In this document: one piece after another, positions 36,560 to 45,755 of the stretch
Position numbering within the stretch: the first letter of the stretch is position 1
Layout: every line of letters begins with the position of its first letter
NCBI GenBank assembly: GCA_030826945.1
Contig: JAPQLC010000012.1
Location: 1 to 64,000 of the forward strand
DNA: 64,000 nt
From: Candidatus Thiobius zoothamnicola
GTDB taxonomy: Bacteria; Pseudomonadota; Gammaproteobacteria; Chromatiales; Chromatiaceae
Reading direction: 5' to 3'
Translations under genes and position numbers: made by a program
Notes under the pieces: model-generated
What the model was told of the DNA's origin: nothing
What the model saw: only the letters and a program-made list of their open reading frames with translations
Databases searched by the model: none

Positions 36560-36973
36560 TCATGACCCTGTTTTAGTTGGTTTGGCTGCATGACAGGTGA
36601 AACAGTCAAAAGTCACCCCTGTATATTCATGGCAACCGGCGCAAAATTCACCTTTCGCATTCACCGGTACAAAATGACCATGCGTATCTTTACCGGCATG
36701 ACAATCAATACAACCCGCCAGACTGTCATCGGTCAGGCGAATCCCTTGATGCACAGTGATATCACGCTGATGTTTGATCAGTTCAAAATGATTACGGCGC
36801 ATAAAAGGCGTCGGCGCGACACAGACGTCCAATTTGTCGGCTTTAGCCGAACCTTCAACCGAAGGCTCTACATCTTTCGGGCCTGATGCTGATGTCACCA
36901 CAAAACTGAGCGACATCAACACAAGCAATATGCCCAGATTGGCAAGTTTAAGCATATTTGCGTACCAGCTCAT
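36560..36973 (-). CDS. dsrJ: DsrJ, triheme cytochrome c
   Basis: The product is 137 residues with an uncleaved or signal-anchor N-terminus (LANLGILLVLMSLSFVVTS). Three haem-binding motifs, CIDCH, CAGCH and CFTCH, are present, matching DsrJ. One haem in DsrJ of Allochromatium has unusual His/Cys ligation; a further Cys near residue 51 (LDVCVAPTPF) could serve. It acts in the periplasm in the DsrMKJOP complex. It is separated from dsrL by 128 bases containing a run of nine G. Confidence 0.93.
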   Translation of the reverse strand: MSWYANMLKLANLGILLVLMSLSFVVTSASGPKDVEPSVEGSAKADKLDVCVAPTPFMRRNHFELIKHQRDITVHQGIRLTDDSLAGCIDCHAGKDTHGHFVPVNAKGEFCAGCHEYTGVTFDCFTCHAAKPTKTGS

Positions 36974-37101
36974 TTAATTACTTGTTGAAATCCGCCTGGA
37001 TGGATGCGAAACGGGGGGGGGAAACCGGAATACCTTCAACACTGGAAAATCTTTCCGAATCACTTCCCAATCCGCCACATCAACGCATCCAAATGGAATT
37101 T

Positions 37102-39060
37102 CTACTCACCCAGGCCCATTTTGATATAGCCGGTCGGACAAACATCAGAGCAAATATGGCATCCAATGCAACGATCGTAATCCGTATCAACATAGCGACC
37201 TGTGGTCGATTGCTTCTTGTTCACACGGAAGACCGCATCCTGCGGGCAGAAAATAACGCAATTGTCACATTCAAAACACATGCCGCAACTCATGCAGCGG
37301 CCCGATTCTTCCGCCGCCTGCTCTTGCGTCAAGCCAATGAGACGTTCTTGGAAATGGCCCAGTACTTCTTCTGAGCTGGGCACTTCTTCTCTGCGCTTGA
37401 CGCGTGGCGTATGTTCAAAATGGCCAAGGAACAACTCATCATGCGGGATAATTTCCGCATAAGAACGATCCTCATAGTTATGCACCGCATAGTTAGCATC
37501 GGAAGTGCCGCGCTGATCACCCGCCTTCGCATCGAACTGCTCTGGCGAAAGTCCGGCTTCTTCCAGCTTTTTATCCAAATTGAAGTGATGCACGTCAACT
37601 TTCGGGCGCTTCTTATGCTCTTCCTGCTTTAAGAATTCATCAATCGTATCAGCGGCGATGGAAGCTTGGCCGATCGCGGTAGTCAACAAATGAGGACGGA
37701 TAATATCACCGGCCACAAAATGCTTTTCTTTGTCAGGCACTTGATAAAATTTGTTTGAATCAATCAAGCCACGACCATTATCCAAGGTCTCCAAACCGGT
37801 TAAATCACCGCCCTGACCAATCGCCGCCACGATCAAATCCGCTTCAAGGCGTTGTTCAGTACCCTCAATGGGAGAAGGCCGACCACCATCCATGGTGCAT
37901 TTCGCCACAATCAGCGCAGTCGCGCGACCATCCTTATCTTTTTCGATACCCACCGGCATCACTTCACCCAGAATCGTAACACCTTCATGCAATGCATCAT
38001 GCACTTCGTGCTCAGCCGCCGTCATGTTGTTCTTAGGGAACAAGGAAGTCAAAGTAACCTCCGCGCCCTGAGCAGCAGCCGTCATTGCCGTGTCATGCGC
38101 GACAAAGCCATCATTCACAACCAATTCCGGACGATCCGTCGGATTGGTGTGTTCAATATGGCCCAAACGACGGGCGACAGACACCACGTCAATTGAGGTA
38201 TCACCACCACCGACACAGACAACCTTATCCGCCGTCACTTTCATGCGACCTTCGTTGAAAGCCTTCAGAAAAGCCACACCAGACACACAGTTAGGGGTAC
38301 CTTCCCATTCATCAAGGAACAAACCACGCCCTGTCCAGCATCCAACGGCCCACAAAATCGCGTCGTAATCTTTTTCCAATGCCTCAATCGTGACATCTTC
38401 GCCAACGCGCACGCCGCATTTCACTTCCACATCACCCATATCAATGATGCGTTGGATTTCTCCTGCCAGCTTGTCGCGCGGAATACGGTAGTTCGGTATA
38501 CCGTAGCGCATCATGCCGCCCAGCTCTGGCTGAGATTCAAAAATCGTCACCGCATGGCCTTTGCGACGCAATTGATAAGCGCCTGACATGCCTGCCGGGC
38601 CGCCACCAATGATGGCGATTTTCTTACCCGAGCTTTCACCCGCGATGAATTGATAATTATTTTCCAGCGCATTGTCGCCAATCCACTGTTCAACCGAGTT
38701 GATGCCAACAAAATCTTCCACTTCATTACGGTTGCAACCGTCTTGACAAGGTGCCGGACAGACACGGCCCATCATGGAAGGGAATGGATTGGCATCTGTC
38801 GAACGACGGAACGCATATTCACCCATCGACATATCGCTGGCGGGTTTCTCCTGGCCACGCACGACAGCCAGCCAACCACGGATATCTTCACCGGAAGGAC
38901 AGGAACCCTGGCAAGGGGGGGTTTTATGAATATAAGTTGGGCATTTGTAAGACTCATCAGCCACAAAAATCTTATCAGTGAAAGAACCCCACTCAGAATC
39001 GCCGTCTTCAAAACGACGCCAAGTCAGCTTGGTATTCATTTCTTCGCTAGGAGTAGCCAT
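37102..39060 (-). CDS. dsrL: DsrL, iron-sulfur flavoprotein NAD(P)H oxidoreductase
   Basis: The product is 652 residues from ATG 39060, preceded by GGAGCTTTATAAG; an upstream extension has no ribosome site. It has a GltD-like N-terminal Cys cluster (CPSGEDIRGW, CPAPCQDGCNR), FAD motif GGGPAGMSGAYQLR, NAD(P) motif CVGGGDTSIDVV, and a C-terminal double ferredoxin (CMSCGMCFECDNCVIFCP; CIGCHICSDVCPTGYI). DsrL takes electrons from rDsrAB during sulfur oxidation and reduces NAD(P). It is essential for sulfur oxidation in Allochromatium. It links this operon to the transhydrogenase downstream. Confidence 0.94.
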   Translation of the reverse strand: MATPSEEMNTKLTWRRFEDGDSEWGSFTDKIFVADESYKCPTYIHKTPPCQGSCPSGEDIRGWLAVVRGQEKPASDMSMGEYAFRRSTDANPFPSMMGRVCPAPCQDGCNRNEVEDFVGINSVEQWIGDNALENNYQFIAGESSGKKIAIIGGGPAGMSGAYQLRRKGHAVTIFESQPELGGMMRYGIPNYRIPRDKLAGEIQRIIDMGDVEVKCGVRVGEDVTIEALEKDYDAILWAVGCWTGRGLFLDEWEGTPNCVSGVAFLKAFNEGRMKVTADKVVCVGGGDTSIDVVSVARRLGHIEHTNPTDRPELVVNDGFVAHDTAMTAAAQGAEVTLTSLFPKNNMTAAEHEVHDALHEGVTILGEVMPVGIEKDKDGRATALIVAKCTMDGGRPSPIEGTEQRLEADLIVAAIGQGGDLTGLETLDNGRGLIDSNKFYQVPDKEKHFVAGDIIRPHLLTTAIGQASIAADTIDEFLKQEEHKKRPKVDVHHFNLDKKLEEAGLSPEQFDAKAGDQRGTSDANYAVHNYEDRSYAEIIPHDELFLGHFEHTPRVKRREEVPSSEEVLGHFQERLIGLTQEQAAEESGRCMSCGMCFECDNCVIFCPQDAVFRVNKKQSTTGRYVDTDYDRCIGCHICSDVCPTGYIKMGLGE

Positions 39061-39157
39061 CTTATAAAGCTCCTGATCCGTAGTTAAATAAGGCTTGCAT
39101 GGAAAGCGCCAAAACATACACCTTCCACCGCACAGGGATACCTGTAGTACTCAATAG

Positions 39158-40699
39158 TTAAGCGGCTACCTGCTCATCCCCGGTTGATACTTGATCTTCA
39201 TCGGTATGCTGACCTGTAAGGACAATCGCATTCGATACCAGTTGGTGCACGCTGACAATCATGTCCATACTCATGCCGTAATAAGGTAGAACCTTGGTGA
39301 ATTGAGATTTACAAATCGCGCACATGGCCGCCATATTGGTTACGCCATGTTCTTCAATCACATGACTCAAGGCCTCCATCCGCGGCTTGGCACCTTTCAC
39401 CCGAAGCTCCATCAGGTCATCGGTCAACAGACCGCCACCACCGCCGCAACAGAACGTATTCTCGTGAATGGTTTCAGGTGCCATATCAACAAAGTTGTTG
39501 CACACCGCCTTGATCACATTGCGCGGAATCATGAATTGGCCACCAGGCTCGGTACCCATGCGGGATGCGCGCGCCACATTGCATGAATCATGATAGGTCA
39601 GCACCATGTCATCATTTGCTGATTTATCAATATTCAGCGTGCCTTTTTGAATTTCTTCCCAAGTGAATTCAAGAATATGCTGAGGCACTGGATATTTTGG
39701 ATCCAGAAAATCAAAGGGGCCGGCCAACGTGTTCAAGAAGCTATAAGCGACGCGCCAGGCATGACCACACTCACCAAAAATGATCCGTTTGACACCCAAC
39801 TCCAAGGCCGCTTCACGAATACGCATCGAGATGCGACGCATATTTTCGTAAGAACCAATAAACATACCGAAATTGGCAGCTTCAGAGGCTTTGGAACTCA
39901 GCGTCCAGGAAACGCCCGCTTCGTGGAAAACCTTGCCATAACCAATTAAACCATCCACATGGGGTTCGGCGAAGAAGTCAGCGGAAGGCGTCACCAGTAA
40001 AATATCCGCGCCTTTTTGATCCAGTGGATACTTGACCGCCACGCCGGTTTCATCTTCAACATCCTCTTCCAGGCCTTCCAGCGTGTCAGCCAAAGCCGCT
40101 TCCGGCAAACCCAGGTTGTTGCCAATCTTGAAGACCTTGCCAATAATCTCATTACAGTATTTCTGGCCGACCCCAATGCGAGCCATAATCTCGCGCGCAG
40201 CCATGGAGATCTCAGCCGTATCAATGCCATAGGGGCAAAATACCGAGCAACGACGACATTGTGAGCACTGGTGAAAATAGCTGTACCAATCATCCAGCAC
40301 ATCTTTGGTCAAATCCTTCGCACCCACCAAAGCCGGGAAATATTTACCAGCAAAAGTGAAATAACGACGGTAAACCTTACGCAGCAAATCCTGACGACCT
40401 ACTGGCATATTCTTGGGATCTTTCGTGCCCAAGTAATAATGGCATTTATCCGTACAGGCACCGCATTTCACACAGGAATCCAGATAAACCTGTAATGAGC
40501 GATATTTGCCCAACAAATCGCCCATGGCGTCAATCGCCTGCTTCTGCCAATCCTCCGGCAGCTCGCCTGGGTAGCCCAAAGGCTCCTGAAACTGCACCTT
40601 GGCGACAAAAGGCTTGCTATGCGCCATAGTGCCGACTTCTAAAGCTGGAGTTTCGGTATATTCCTCAAGCTGGGGGATATCAAAATCTGTTTTCGCCAT
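39158..40699 (-). CDS. dsrK: DsrK, cytoplasmic HdrD-like iron-sulfur protein
   Basis: The product is 513 residues from ATG 40699. It has two ferredoxin-type Cys clusters (CVKCGACTDKCHYY; CSQCRRCSVFCPYG), then CCG-domain motifs (YHDSCNVARA; FCCGGGGGLLTDD) like those of heterodisulfide reductase, which hold the special cluster for disulfide chemistry. DsrK with DsrM is thought to oxidise or reduce DsrC trisulfide/disulfide at the membrane. It is located between dsrM and dsrL with short spacing (16 bases to dsrM). Confidence 0.95.
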   Translation of the reverse strand: MAKTDFDIPQLEEYTETPALEVGTMAHSKPFVAKVQFQEPLGYPGELPEDWQKQAIDAMGDLLGKYRSLQVYLDSCVKCGACTDKCHYYLGTKDPKNMPVGRQDLLRKVYRRYFTFAGKYFPALVGAKDLTKDVLDDWYSYFHQCSQCRRCSVFCPYGIDTAEISMAAREIMARIGVGQKYCNEIIGKVFKIGNNLGLPEAALADTLEGLEEDVEDETGVAVKYPLDQKGADILLVTPSADFFAEPHVDGLIGYGKVFHEAGVSWTLSSKASEAANFGMFIGSYENMRRISMRIREAALELGVKRIIFGECGHAWRVAYSFLNTLAGPFDFLDPKYPVPQHILEFTWEEIQKGTLNIDKSANDDMVLTYHDSCNVARASRMGTEPGGQFMIPRNVIKAVCNNFVDMAPETIHENTFCCGGGGGLLTDDLMELRVKGAKPRMEALSHVIEEHGVTNMAAMCAICKSQFTKVLPYYGMSMDMIVSVHQLVSNAIVLTGQHTDEDQVSTGDEQVAA

Positions 40700-40715
40700 G
40701 CCAGTCAACCCTCAA

Positions 40716-41453
40716 CTATTGTTCCAATTTACGCGCCCATCCGGCAATGTGACGTTGCTCGCGTGGGTTATCAACCTGATTGCGCGTTGGGCTGAAAAAG
40801 ACGCCAGGCGCATGCAATAACTTACTGATTGGGAAAATAATCATTAACGCCGCCACTAAAGCCAAATGCGCGACCATAAAAGGATCTTCCGGCAAATTCG
40901 GCATAGTGGAGAAATCAAACATCATCAGATGACGAAAAAATGATTTCACCGCGACGACATCTGTATGGGCGACGAAAGTCGTCATCGCGCCGCTGACGCC
41001 AATACCCAATAATAAAGCCAGCATCAAATGATCTGAAGGCGCTGAGATATAACGCACGCGATCCACAAAGATACGGCGCGCCCACAACCCCAACAAACCG
41101 ATAATCATGGCAAACGCCAGATATTTAAATAAGGGGCTTACCCAAATGACCGGCTCCCAAACAGGCTCTTGGAAGTAACGCAGATGGCGAAACAACACGG
41201 CGAATAAAGCCATGTGGAACACCCAGCCAAACAACCAAGTCCATTTCGTTGCTTTAAAAAGACTTTCGAAAAACACCACTTCCCGAAACATCCGCAACAC
41301 AACGCCACCAGAAGTCGTGGGGGCGGGCGTGGTTGGAATCTTCAGCGGCGCCGGCGTCTTAACGTACATACGAATACGACGCGCTAAACCCACTATCAAC
41401 AAGATAGTCGCGGAATAAAAAAGCACAGCAAATGTGATCGTCAGAAACGACAT
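40716..41453 (-). CDS. dsrM: DsrM, membrane cytochrome b subunit
   Basis: The product is 245 residues, NarI-like, with five to six membrane helices and conserved His residues (FHMALFAVLFRHLRYF; MVAHLALVAALMIIFP) for two b haems. It passes electrons between DsrK and the quinone pool. A 268-base gap before it, holding two hairpins, separates it from dsrC; elsewhere the operon is compact. Confidence 0.93.
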   Translation of the reverse strand: MSFLTITFAVLFYSATILLIVGLARRIRMYVKTPAPLKIPTTPAPTTSGGVVLRMFREVVFFESLFKATKWTWLFGWVFHMALFAVLFRHLRYFQEPVWEPVIWVSPLFKYLAFAMIIGLLGLWARRIFVDRVRYISAPSDHLMLALLLGIGVSGAMTTFVAHTDVVAVKSFFRHLMMFDFSTMPNLPEDPFMVAHLALVAALMIIFPISKLLHAPGVFFSPTRNQVDNPREQRHIAGWARKLEQ

Positions 41454-41721
41454 GTTTCCGAAAACCTCTTCAGTATTGAAATCGGTATATCATCCCCTCA
41501 GTTATTGAGGGCCATAACATCCATCATGGATTTCCGTCTGAACGAAAACGATGACTTCGAATCAGCACCGCGCATCAAAAAACGCGATGCTGAAATTCAC
41601 TCAGCCAAATAGGCGACAAAGCGGTGAGCGACGAAAAACCTGTTTGGCGCAAATTTGCATAAACAAGGTTCCAAGCCAATCCTTAACGCGTTATCACGTC
41701 CGACTGAATAGAATTTTCGGG
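41454..41721 (-). promoter_or_regulatory. dsrC-dsrM intergenic region with hairpins
   Basis: There is no gene on the minus strand in these 268 bases. CCCTCA-GTTAT-TGAGGG (41496-41512) and GCATC-AAAAAACGC-GATGC (41574-41592) form hairpins ahead of dsrM. They could mark an RNA-processing site, a stability element for the upstream dsrEFHC mRNA, or an internal promoter. Confidence 0.5.
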
Positions 41722-42054
41722 TTACACGCAACCCGTTGGCTTCGGCAAACCGGCGTAACGGCAAGCCTGCTTACCTGGGCCGTAAGGGAACAAACCGTAC
41801 AGATACTTGCTGTTACCCTTGTCCTTACCCATTTTCTTGCCAACGGCCTTGGTCAAAACGCGCACCGCTGGAGCAATTTGATATTCTTCGTAATATTCGC
41901 GCAGGAAGTTGATGATATCCCAGTGCTCATCGGTCAATTCCAACTCATCTTCCTTGGCCATGACACCAGCCACGCCAGGCACCCATTCGTTGATATTAGC
42001 CAAGTAGCCTTCTTCATCAGTTTCCAAACTTTTACCGTCTACTTCGATAGGCAT
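41722..42054 (-). CDS. dsrC: DsrC, sulfur-carrier protein
   Basis: The product is 110 residues. The flexible C-terminal arm holds both conserved cysteines, Cys98 (GKQACRYAG) and penultimate Cys109 (PTGCV). So it can form the intramolecular disulfide and the protein trisulfide used with DsrAB. It receives sulfur from DsrEFH and delivers it to sulfite reductase. A second homologue at 48757-49101 lacks both cysteines. Confidence 0.97.
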   Translation of the reverse strand: MPIEVDGKSLETDEEGYLANINEWVPGVAGVMAKEDELELTDEHWDIINFLREYYEEYQIAPAVRVLTKAVGKKMGKDKGNSKYLYGLFPYGPGKQACRYAGLPKPTGCV

Positions 42055-42122
42055 TGTGCTATCTCCTAAATAGTTAAATGGATAATTTCAGCAGACCCGC
42101 TTACAGGGCATTCTCACATGCG

Positions 42123-42428
42123 CTACAACCAAGCCTGAACTTTTTCGTTGGCCTCAACCAAGTCAACAAAACCAGCGTAATCGACCAATTCAACGCCATC
42201 AATCACGCGATCTTCGGCGATGCCACGCGCTTTGAGGTCAGAACCCAGCGCATAAAACTTCTTATTTTCAGCGCCTGTGATCATGGATTCGACCACAGTG
42301 CCCTTGGTTGCACCGTACACACCATCTTCCAGCATCAAGATAGCGGCTCCCTCAGTGGAAAAGCGAATAACCGCTTCCAGTGAGTTCTTTTCAAACGGTG
42401 ACTTATTCACGGTATATAAATCAGCCAT
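42123..42428 (-). CDS. dsrH: DsrH, sulfur-relay subunit lacking the usual Cys
   Basis: The product is 101 residues of the DsrH/TusB family (VNKSPFEKNSLEAVIRF at the N-terminus, with EDGVYGATKGT). In Allochromatium DsrH carries Cys20; here residue 20 is Val, and the protein has no cysteine at all. It forms the DsrE2F2H2 hexamer, in which the DsrE Cys is the essential acceptor. Its start is 8 bases after dsrF. Confidence 0.93.
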   Translation of the reverse strand: MADLYTVNKSPFEKNSLEAVIRFSTEGAAILMLEDGVYGATKGTVVESMITGAENKKFYALGSDLKARGIAEDRVIDGVELVDYAGFVDLVEANEKVQAWL

Positions 42429-42436
42429 ATTGCACC

Positions 42437-42847
42437 TCAGAAGCTGAATACGACATCGGATTCAGACATCAATTTGGCAACTGAGTCTGCATCAACAACT
42501 TCGACGATATTATCGATTTCCTCTTCAGTCTCCCAGTCTTCCCACTCGACCTGTATCAGATCATCAGCTGTCAAACCACGAGCTGCCAAAGAGGCCTGAT
42601 CAACATACATATGACGTACGCCGTAATCACCCAAAGTGCGGTAAGTCGGCATGAAATTTTTCATATCAGAGGTACTGGTATCGCTACCCTTGACTAACTG
42701 ATAAACGCCATCATCGACAAACATCAGACTGACTTTCTGATCAAAAGCCGCACCGATCAAAACAACTTCCAGTGACTCCCAAGCATAAATAGTGCCGTAT
42801 GGCGCACGACGATTGAGATACATGAAATTTTTCACTTCAGACATCAT
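42437..42847 (-). CDS. dsrF: DsrF, sulfur-relay subunit
   Basis: The product is 136 residues of the DsrE/DsrF-like fold (YLNRRAPYGTIYAWESLEVVLIG, starting near residue 10; MFVDDGVYQLVKG). It lacks a catalytic cysteine, as usual for DsrF, and acts structurally in the DsrEFH hexamer. It is encoded between dsrE and dsrH with spacing under 10 bases. Confidence 0.94.
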   Translation of the reverse strand: MMSEVKNFMYLNRRAPYGTIYAWESLEVVLIGAAFDQKVSLMFVDDGVYQLVKGSDTSTSDMKNFMPTYRTLGDYGVRHMYVDQASLAARGLTADDLIQVEWEDWETEEEIDNIVEVVDADSVAKLMSESDVVFSF

Positions 42848-42856
42848 TTCACCTCA

Positions 42857-43249
42857 TTAATCGCCAAACACAACCAAACGGTCACTTTGGATCGCCGCTT
42901 CCACTAACTGACCCAGACCCGAAATACGGAACTTGGGCGCAATATTCGTCGCATCTTTACCATTACGCTCAGCTTCGCCGTCATCAACAATGCCGCGACG
43001 TTGGGCGGCCGCGACGCAAACCACCAAATCCAAATCATGTTGCTCGGCCAGCTCAGTCCAACGATTGACAATATGCCGATCATCCTGAGGAGGAGTGGTC
43101 AAGCGCGTGCTGTTTAAAACGCCATCGTGATAAAAGAACACGCGAAAAACCTCATGCCCTTTTTCCAGTGCCGCTTTGGTGAAGTGATACGCGGAGTCGC
43201 TCGCCTGATGCTGATAAGGCCCCTCGTTCACCTGTATTGCAAGTTTCAT
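42857..43249 (-). CDS. dsrE: DsrE, sulfurtransferase subunit
   Basis: The product is 130 residues from ATG 43249 (MKLAIQVNEGPYQHQASDSA). The conserved active Cys falls at residue 78 (LDLVVCVAAAQRRG), identical in number to Allochromatium DsrE-Cys78, which binds persulfide. With DsrF and DsrH it passes sulfur, usually from TusA, to DsrC. An upstream start four codons earlier is possible. Confidence 0.95.
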   Translation of the reverse strand: MKLAIQVNEGPYQHQASDSAYHFTKAALEKGHEVFRVFFYHDGVLNSTRLTTPPQDDRHIVNRWTELAEQHDLDLVVCVAAAQRRGIVDDGEAERNGKDATNIAPKFRISGLGQLVEAAIQSDRLVVFGD

Positions 43250-43333
43250 AAAAACATGCACCCCATCAAAATGAATATTCCATAAGCCAGAGCGACTTCA
43301 ACCAACAAGCTGAACCGCCCCGGCACGCTTATA

Positions 43334-44410
43334 TCAGAAGCGGATGTAAGTGGATGAGTTCAAACTCTTACGTGCGCCACGCCAGTTATCAATATGATAC
43401 TTGGTGAACGGCAGCTCAACTTCTTCAAAGAAGCGTGGCCAACCGATACGTTCAACCCACTCGTTAATGCGCTCCCAATCTTTAGCACCTTCTTTATAGG
43501 CTTTCAGGATACGCTTGACGATCGCCGTGGCTTCAGGCCAGCGTGGCGGGTTATTCGGGATACCGGAAGCCACCAGTTTCTGGAAAGTCGGCTTGCCACG
43601 CGCATTGGAGTGATTACCGCCAACCCAGATAGATAACTTGGTATGCTCCGCATCATTGATTTGCATCGGTGGACAAGGTGGGAAACAAGCACCGCAGCAG
43701 ATACACTTCTTCTCGTCAACTTCCAATGAAGGCTTGCCATTAACCATCGCGGGGCGAATCGCCGCCACTGGGCAACGGGCCACGACCGAAGGACGCTCAC
43801 ACACATTAGCAACCAGATCATGGTTGATTTTGGGCGGCTTGGTATGCTGAACGTTAATCGCAATATCACCTTGACCGCCACAGTTAATCTGGCAGCAAGA
43901 CGTTGTGATATGGACGCGGTTCGGCATATTAGCTTCGCGGAACTCGTCAATCAGCTCGTCCATCATGGATTTAACCACGCCGGAAGCATCCGTACCCGGA
44001 ATATCACAGTGCAACCAGCCTTGGGTATGCGACAGCGTAGTGACAGAGTTTTGCGTACCGCCGACCCAGAAGCCCTCGCCTTCCAGCTTCTCAATCAGCG
44101 GCTGGACGCGCGACTCTTCGGTGACGAAGAATTCAGGATTGGAACGAATGGTGAAACGAATGAAGCCATCTGAATAATCGTCAGCAATCTGGCATAACTT
44201 ACGCAAGGTGAATACATCCAGAATACGCTGGGTACCCGCTTTGATGGTCCACATCTTGTCGCCATTTTTAGCAACATGCAGCAAGACGCCCGGACGTGGA
44301 TGCTCGTGATAATCCCACATACCGAAATTACGACGCATCATCGGGTGCATATATTGGAACGGATCAGGACAACCTGTCTCAATCGGCTCACGCATTTCTT
44401 TCGCCATCAT
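43334..44410 (-). CDS. dsrB: Reverse-type dissimilatory sulfite reductase beta subunit
   Basis: The product is 358 residues. It has sirohaem/cluster cysteines in TTSCCQINCGGQGDIAI and a ferredoxin insert (CICCGACFPPCPPMQI). Together with DsrA it forms the alpha2-beta2 enzyme that, in sulfur oxidisers, oxidises DsrC-bound sulfur to sulfite. The gene context (dsrEFH and dsrL present; no dsrD) marks the oxidative type. It lies 94 bases after dsrA. Confidence 0.96.
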   Translation of the reverse strand: MMAKEMREPIETGCPDPFQYMHPMMRRNFGMWDYHEHPRPGVLLHVAKNGDKMWTIKAGTQRILDVFTLRKLCQIADDYSDGFIRFTIRSNPEFFVTEESRVQPLIEKLEGEGFWVGGTQNSVTTLSHTQGWLHCDIPGTDASGVVKSMMDELIDEFREANMPNRVHITTSCCQINCGGQGDIAINVQHTKPPKINHDLVANVCERPSVVARCPVAAIRPAMVNGKPSLEVDEKKCICCGACFPPCPPMQINDAEHTKLSIWVGGNHSNARGKPTFQKLVASGIPNNPPRWPEATAIVKRILKAYKEGAKDWERINEWVERIGWPRFFEEVELPFTKYHIDNWRGARKSLNSSTYIRF

Positions 44411-44504
44411 GACCTCCAGAAATTAGGTAAATCAAACCCATTAGCGCGATAAGCCACAGCGCCAACAGGAAATAAAATCAACAAGAATTAATGGATGAAA
44501 CGCG

Positions 44505-45755
44505 TTAAGAAGCCTCAGCCTGGCGATCAAACCACTTGACAGCCTCTTCATCCCAACCGTCCATACGAACATACGAACATTCGCGCGGATGGCTCACCAT
44601 ATTAGGATCAACCTCAACCTCGATACCTTCCAGGAAATTCACCAAGCCGACACGCTCGATCATTTCGCCGCAACGCTCATGTTCCAAAGCGTTCTCAGCC
44701 CAGAAATCAATAATTTCTTCGGCCAACTCAACGATGGACTCCCAGTCCTCTTCCGTCTCCAGCTTCTTGAAGGGCACAACCACCGTACCCATCAAATCAC
44801 CGATTTTCAACGTACGCTTACCGCCGATCAGAATCGTGACACCTTTATCATCGCCGACTTTCAGCGCTTTAGGCATCACATTCAGGCAATGCATGCAACG
44901 CACACAATCTTTGTTGTTGACAGCAATGGTGTCATCGTCATTCAACGAGATTGCATTGGTCGGACAACGGGTAATCACATTGTCGATAATATATTGACGA
45001 CCCTTGGTATCCAGATAGCCTTTAACCGCTTCCTGATCCACTTTCATGTCATCGCGCCAAGTGCCGATCACGGCGAAGTCAGCACGTTCAACGGCGTTCT
45101 GGCAATCATTCGGGCAACCGGAAACCTTGAACTTGAACTTGTAAGGCAATGCCGGACGATGCACGTCATCAGTGAAATTATTCACCAACAAACGATGCGC
45201 TTTCTGCTCGTTAGTGCATGACATTTCACAACGCGCGGCACCGACACAAGACATCGCAGTACGAACGCAAGGGCCTGCGCCGCCCAAATCCCAACCATAA
45301 TCGTTGATTTCATCAAAAAAATGCTGGGTATTTTCAGTCGTGGTGCCGATAAACATGATATTGCCGGTCTGACCATGAAAAGTCACCAGACCTGAACCCC
45401 ACTTTTCCCAACTGTCAGCTAACTGACGCAACATGCCAGTGCTGTAGTGGTTGCCCGCAGGGGGCTGAACGCGCAAGGTATGAAATTCCTTGGATTCAGG
45501 GAAAGCCGCGCCTACTTCAGAAAAACGCGGGATAATACCGCCGCCGTAACCATAAACAGAAACGGTGCCGCCCTTCCAATACCCTTTACGGGTCTCATAA
45601 GAATGCTCCAACTGGCCCAATAACGAGGCAGTTACGTCATTAATCCGTTGATCCGGATGTTCATCACGCAAACGCTTGATACCCGTAATGAAACTTGGCC
45701 AAGGACCCTCTTCTAACTGGTCCAGCATAGGTGTTGGATACTTATTGGTTGCCAT
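44505..45755 (-). CDS. dsrA: Reverse-type dissimilatory sulfite reductase alpha subunit
   Basis: The product is 416 residues with GCAGGAGAG ribosome site. It has cluster and sirohaem ligands in CVRTAMSCVGAARCEMSC and VSGCPNDCQNAV, and an inserted ferredoxin domain (DCVRCMHCLNVMPKAL). It is the catalytic partner of DsrB in the cytoplasm. It is first gene of the 12-gene dsr operon. The region upstream (45756-46066) must hold the operon promoter and that of the divergent oxygenase gene. Confidence 0.96.
   Translation of the reverse strand: MATNKYPTPMLDQLEEGPWPSFITGIKRLRDEHPDQRINDVTASLLGQLEHSYETRKGYWKGGTVSVYGYGGGIIPRFSEVGAAFPESKEFHTLRVQPPAGNHYSTGMLRQLADSWEKWGSGLVTFHGQTGNIMFIGTTTENTQHFFDEINDYGWDLGGAGPCVRTAMSCVGAARCEMSCTNEQKAHRLLVNNFTDDVHRPALPYKFKFKVSGCPNDCQNAVERADFAVIGTWRDDMKVDQEAVKGYLDTKGRQYIIDNVITRCPTNAISLNDDDTIAVNNKDCVRCMHCLNVMPKALKVGDDKGVTILIGGKRTLKIGDLMGTVVVPFKKLETEEDWESIVELAEEIIDFWAENALEHERCGEMIERVGLVNFLEGIEVEVDPNMVSHPRECSYVRMDGWDEEAVKWFDRQAEAS

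Noticed and set aside
35789..36565. Plus-strand ORF of 258 codons antisense to dsrO
   Set aside because: It mirrors a confident iron-sulfur protein gene; its composition is rich in His, Thr and Ile, as expected from antisense reading.
41551..42069. Plus-strand ORF of 172 codons over dsrC
   Set aside because: It is the antisense of a certain gene and lacks a ribosome site and family features.
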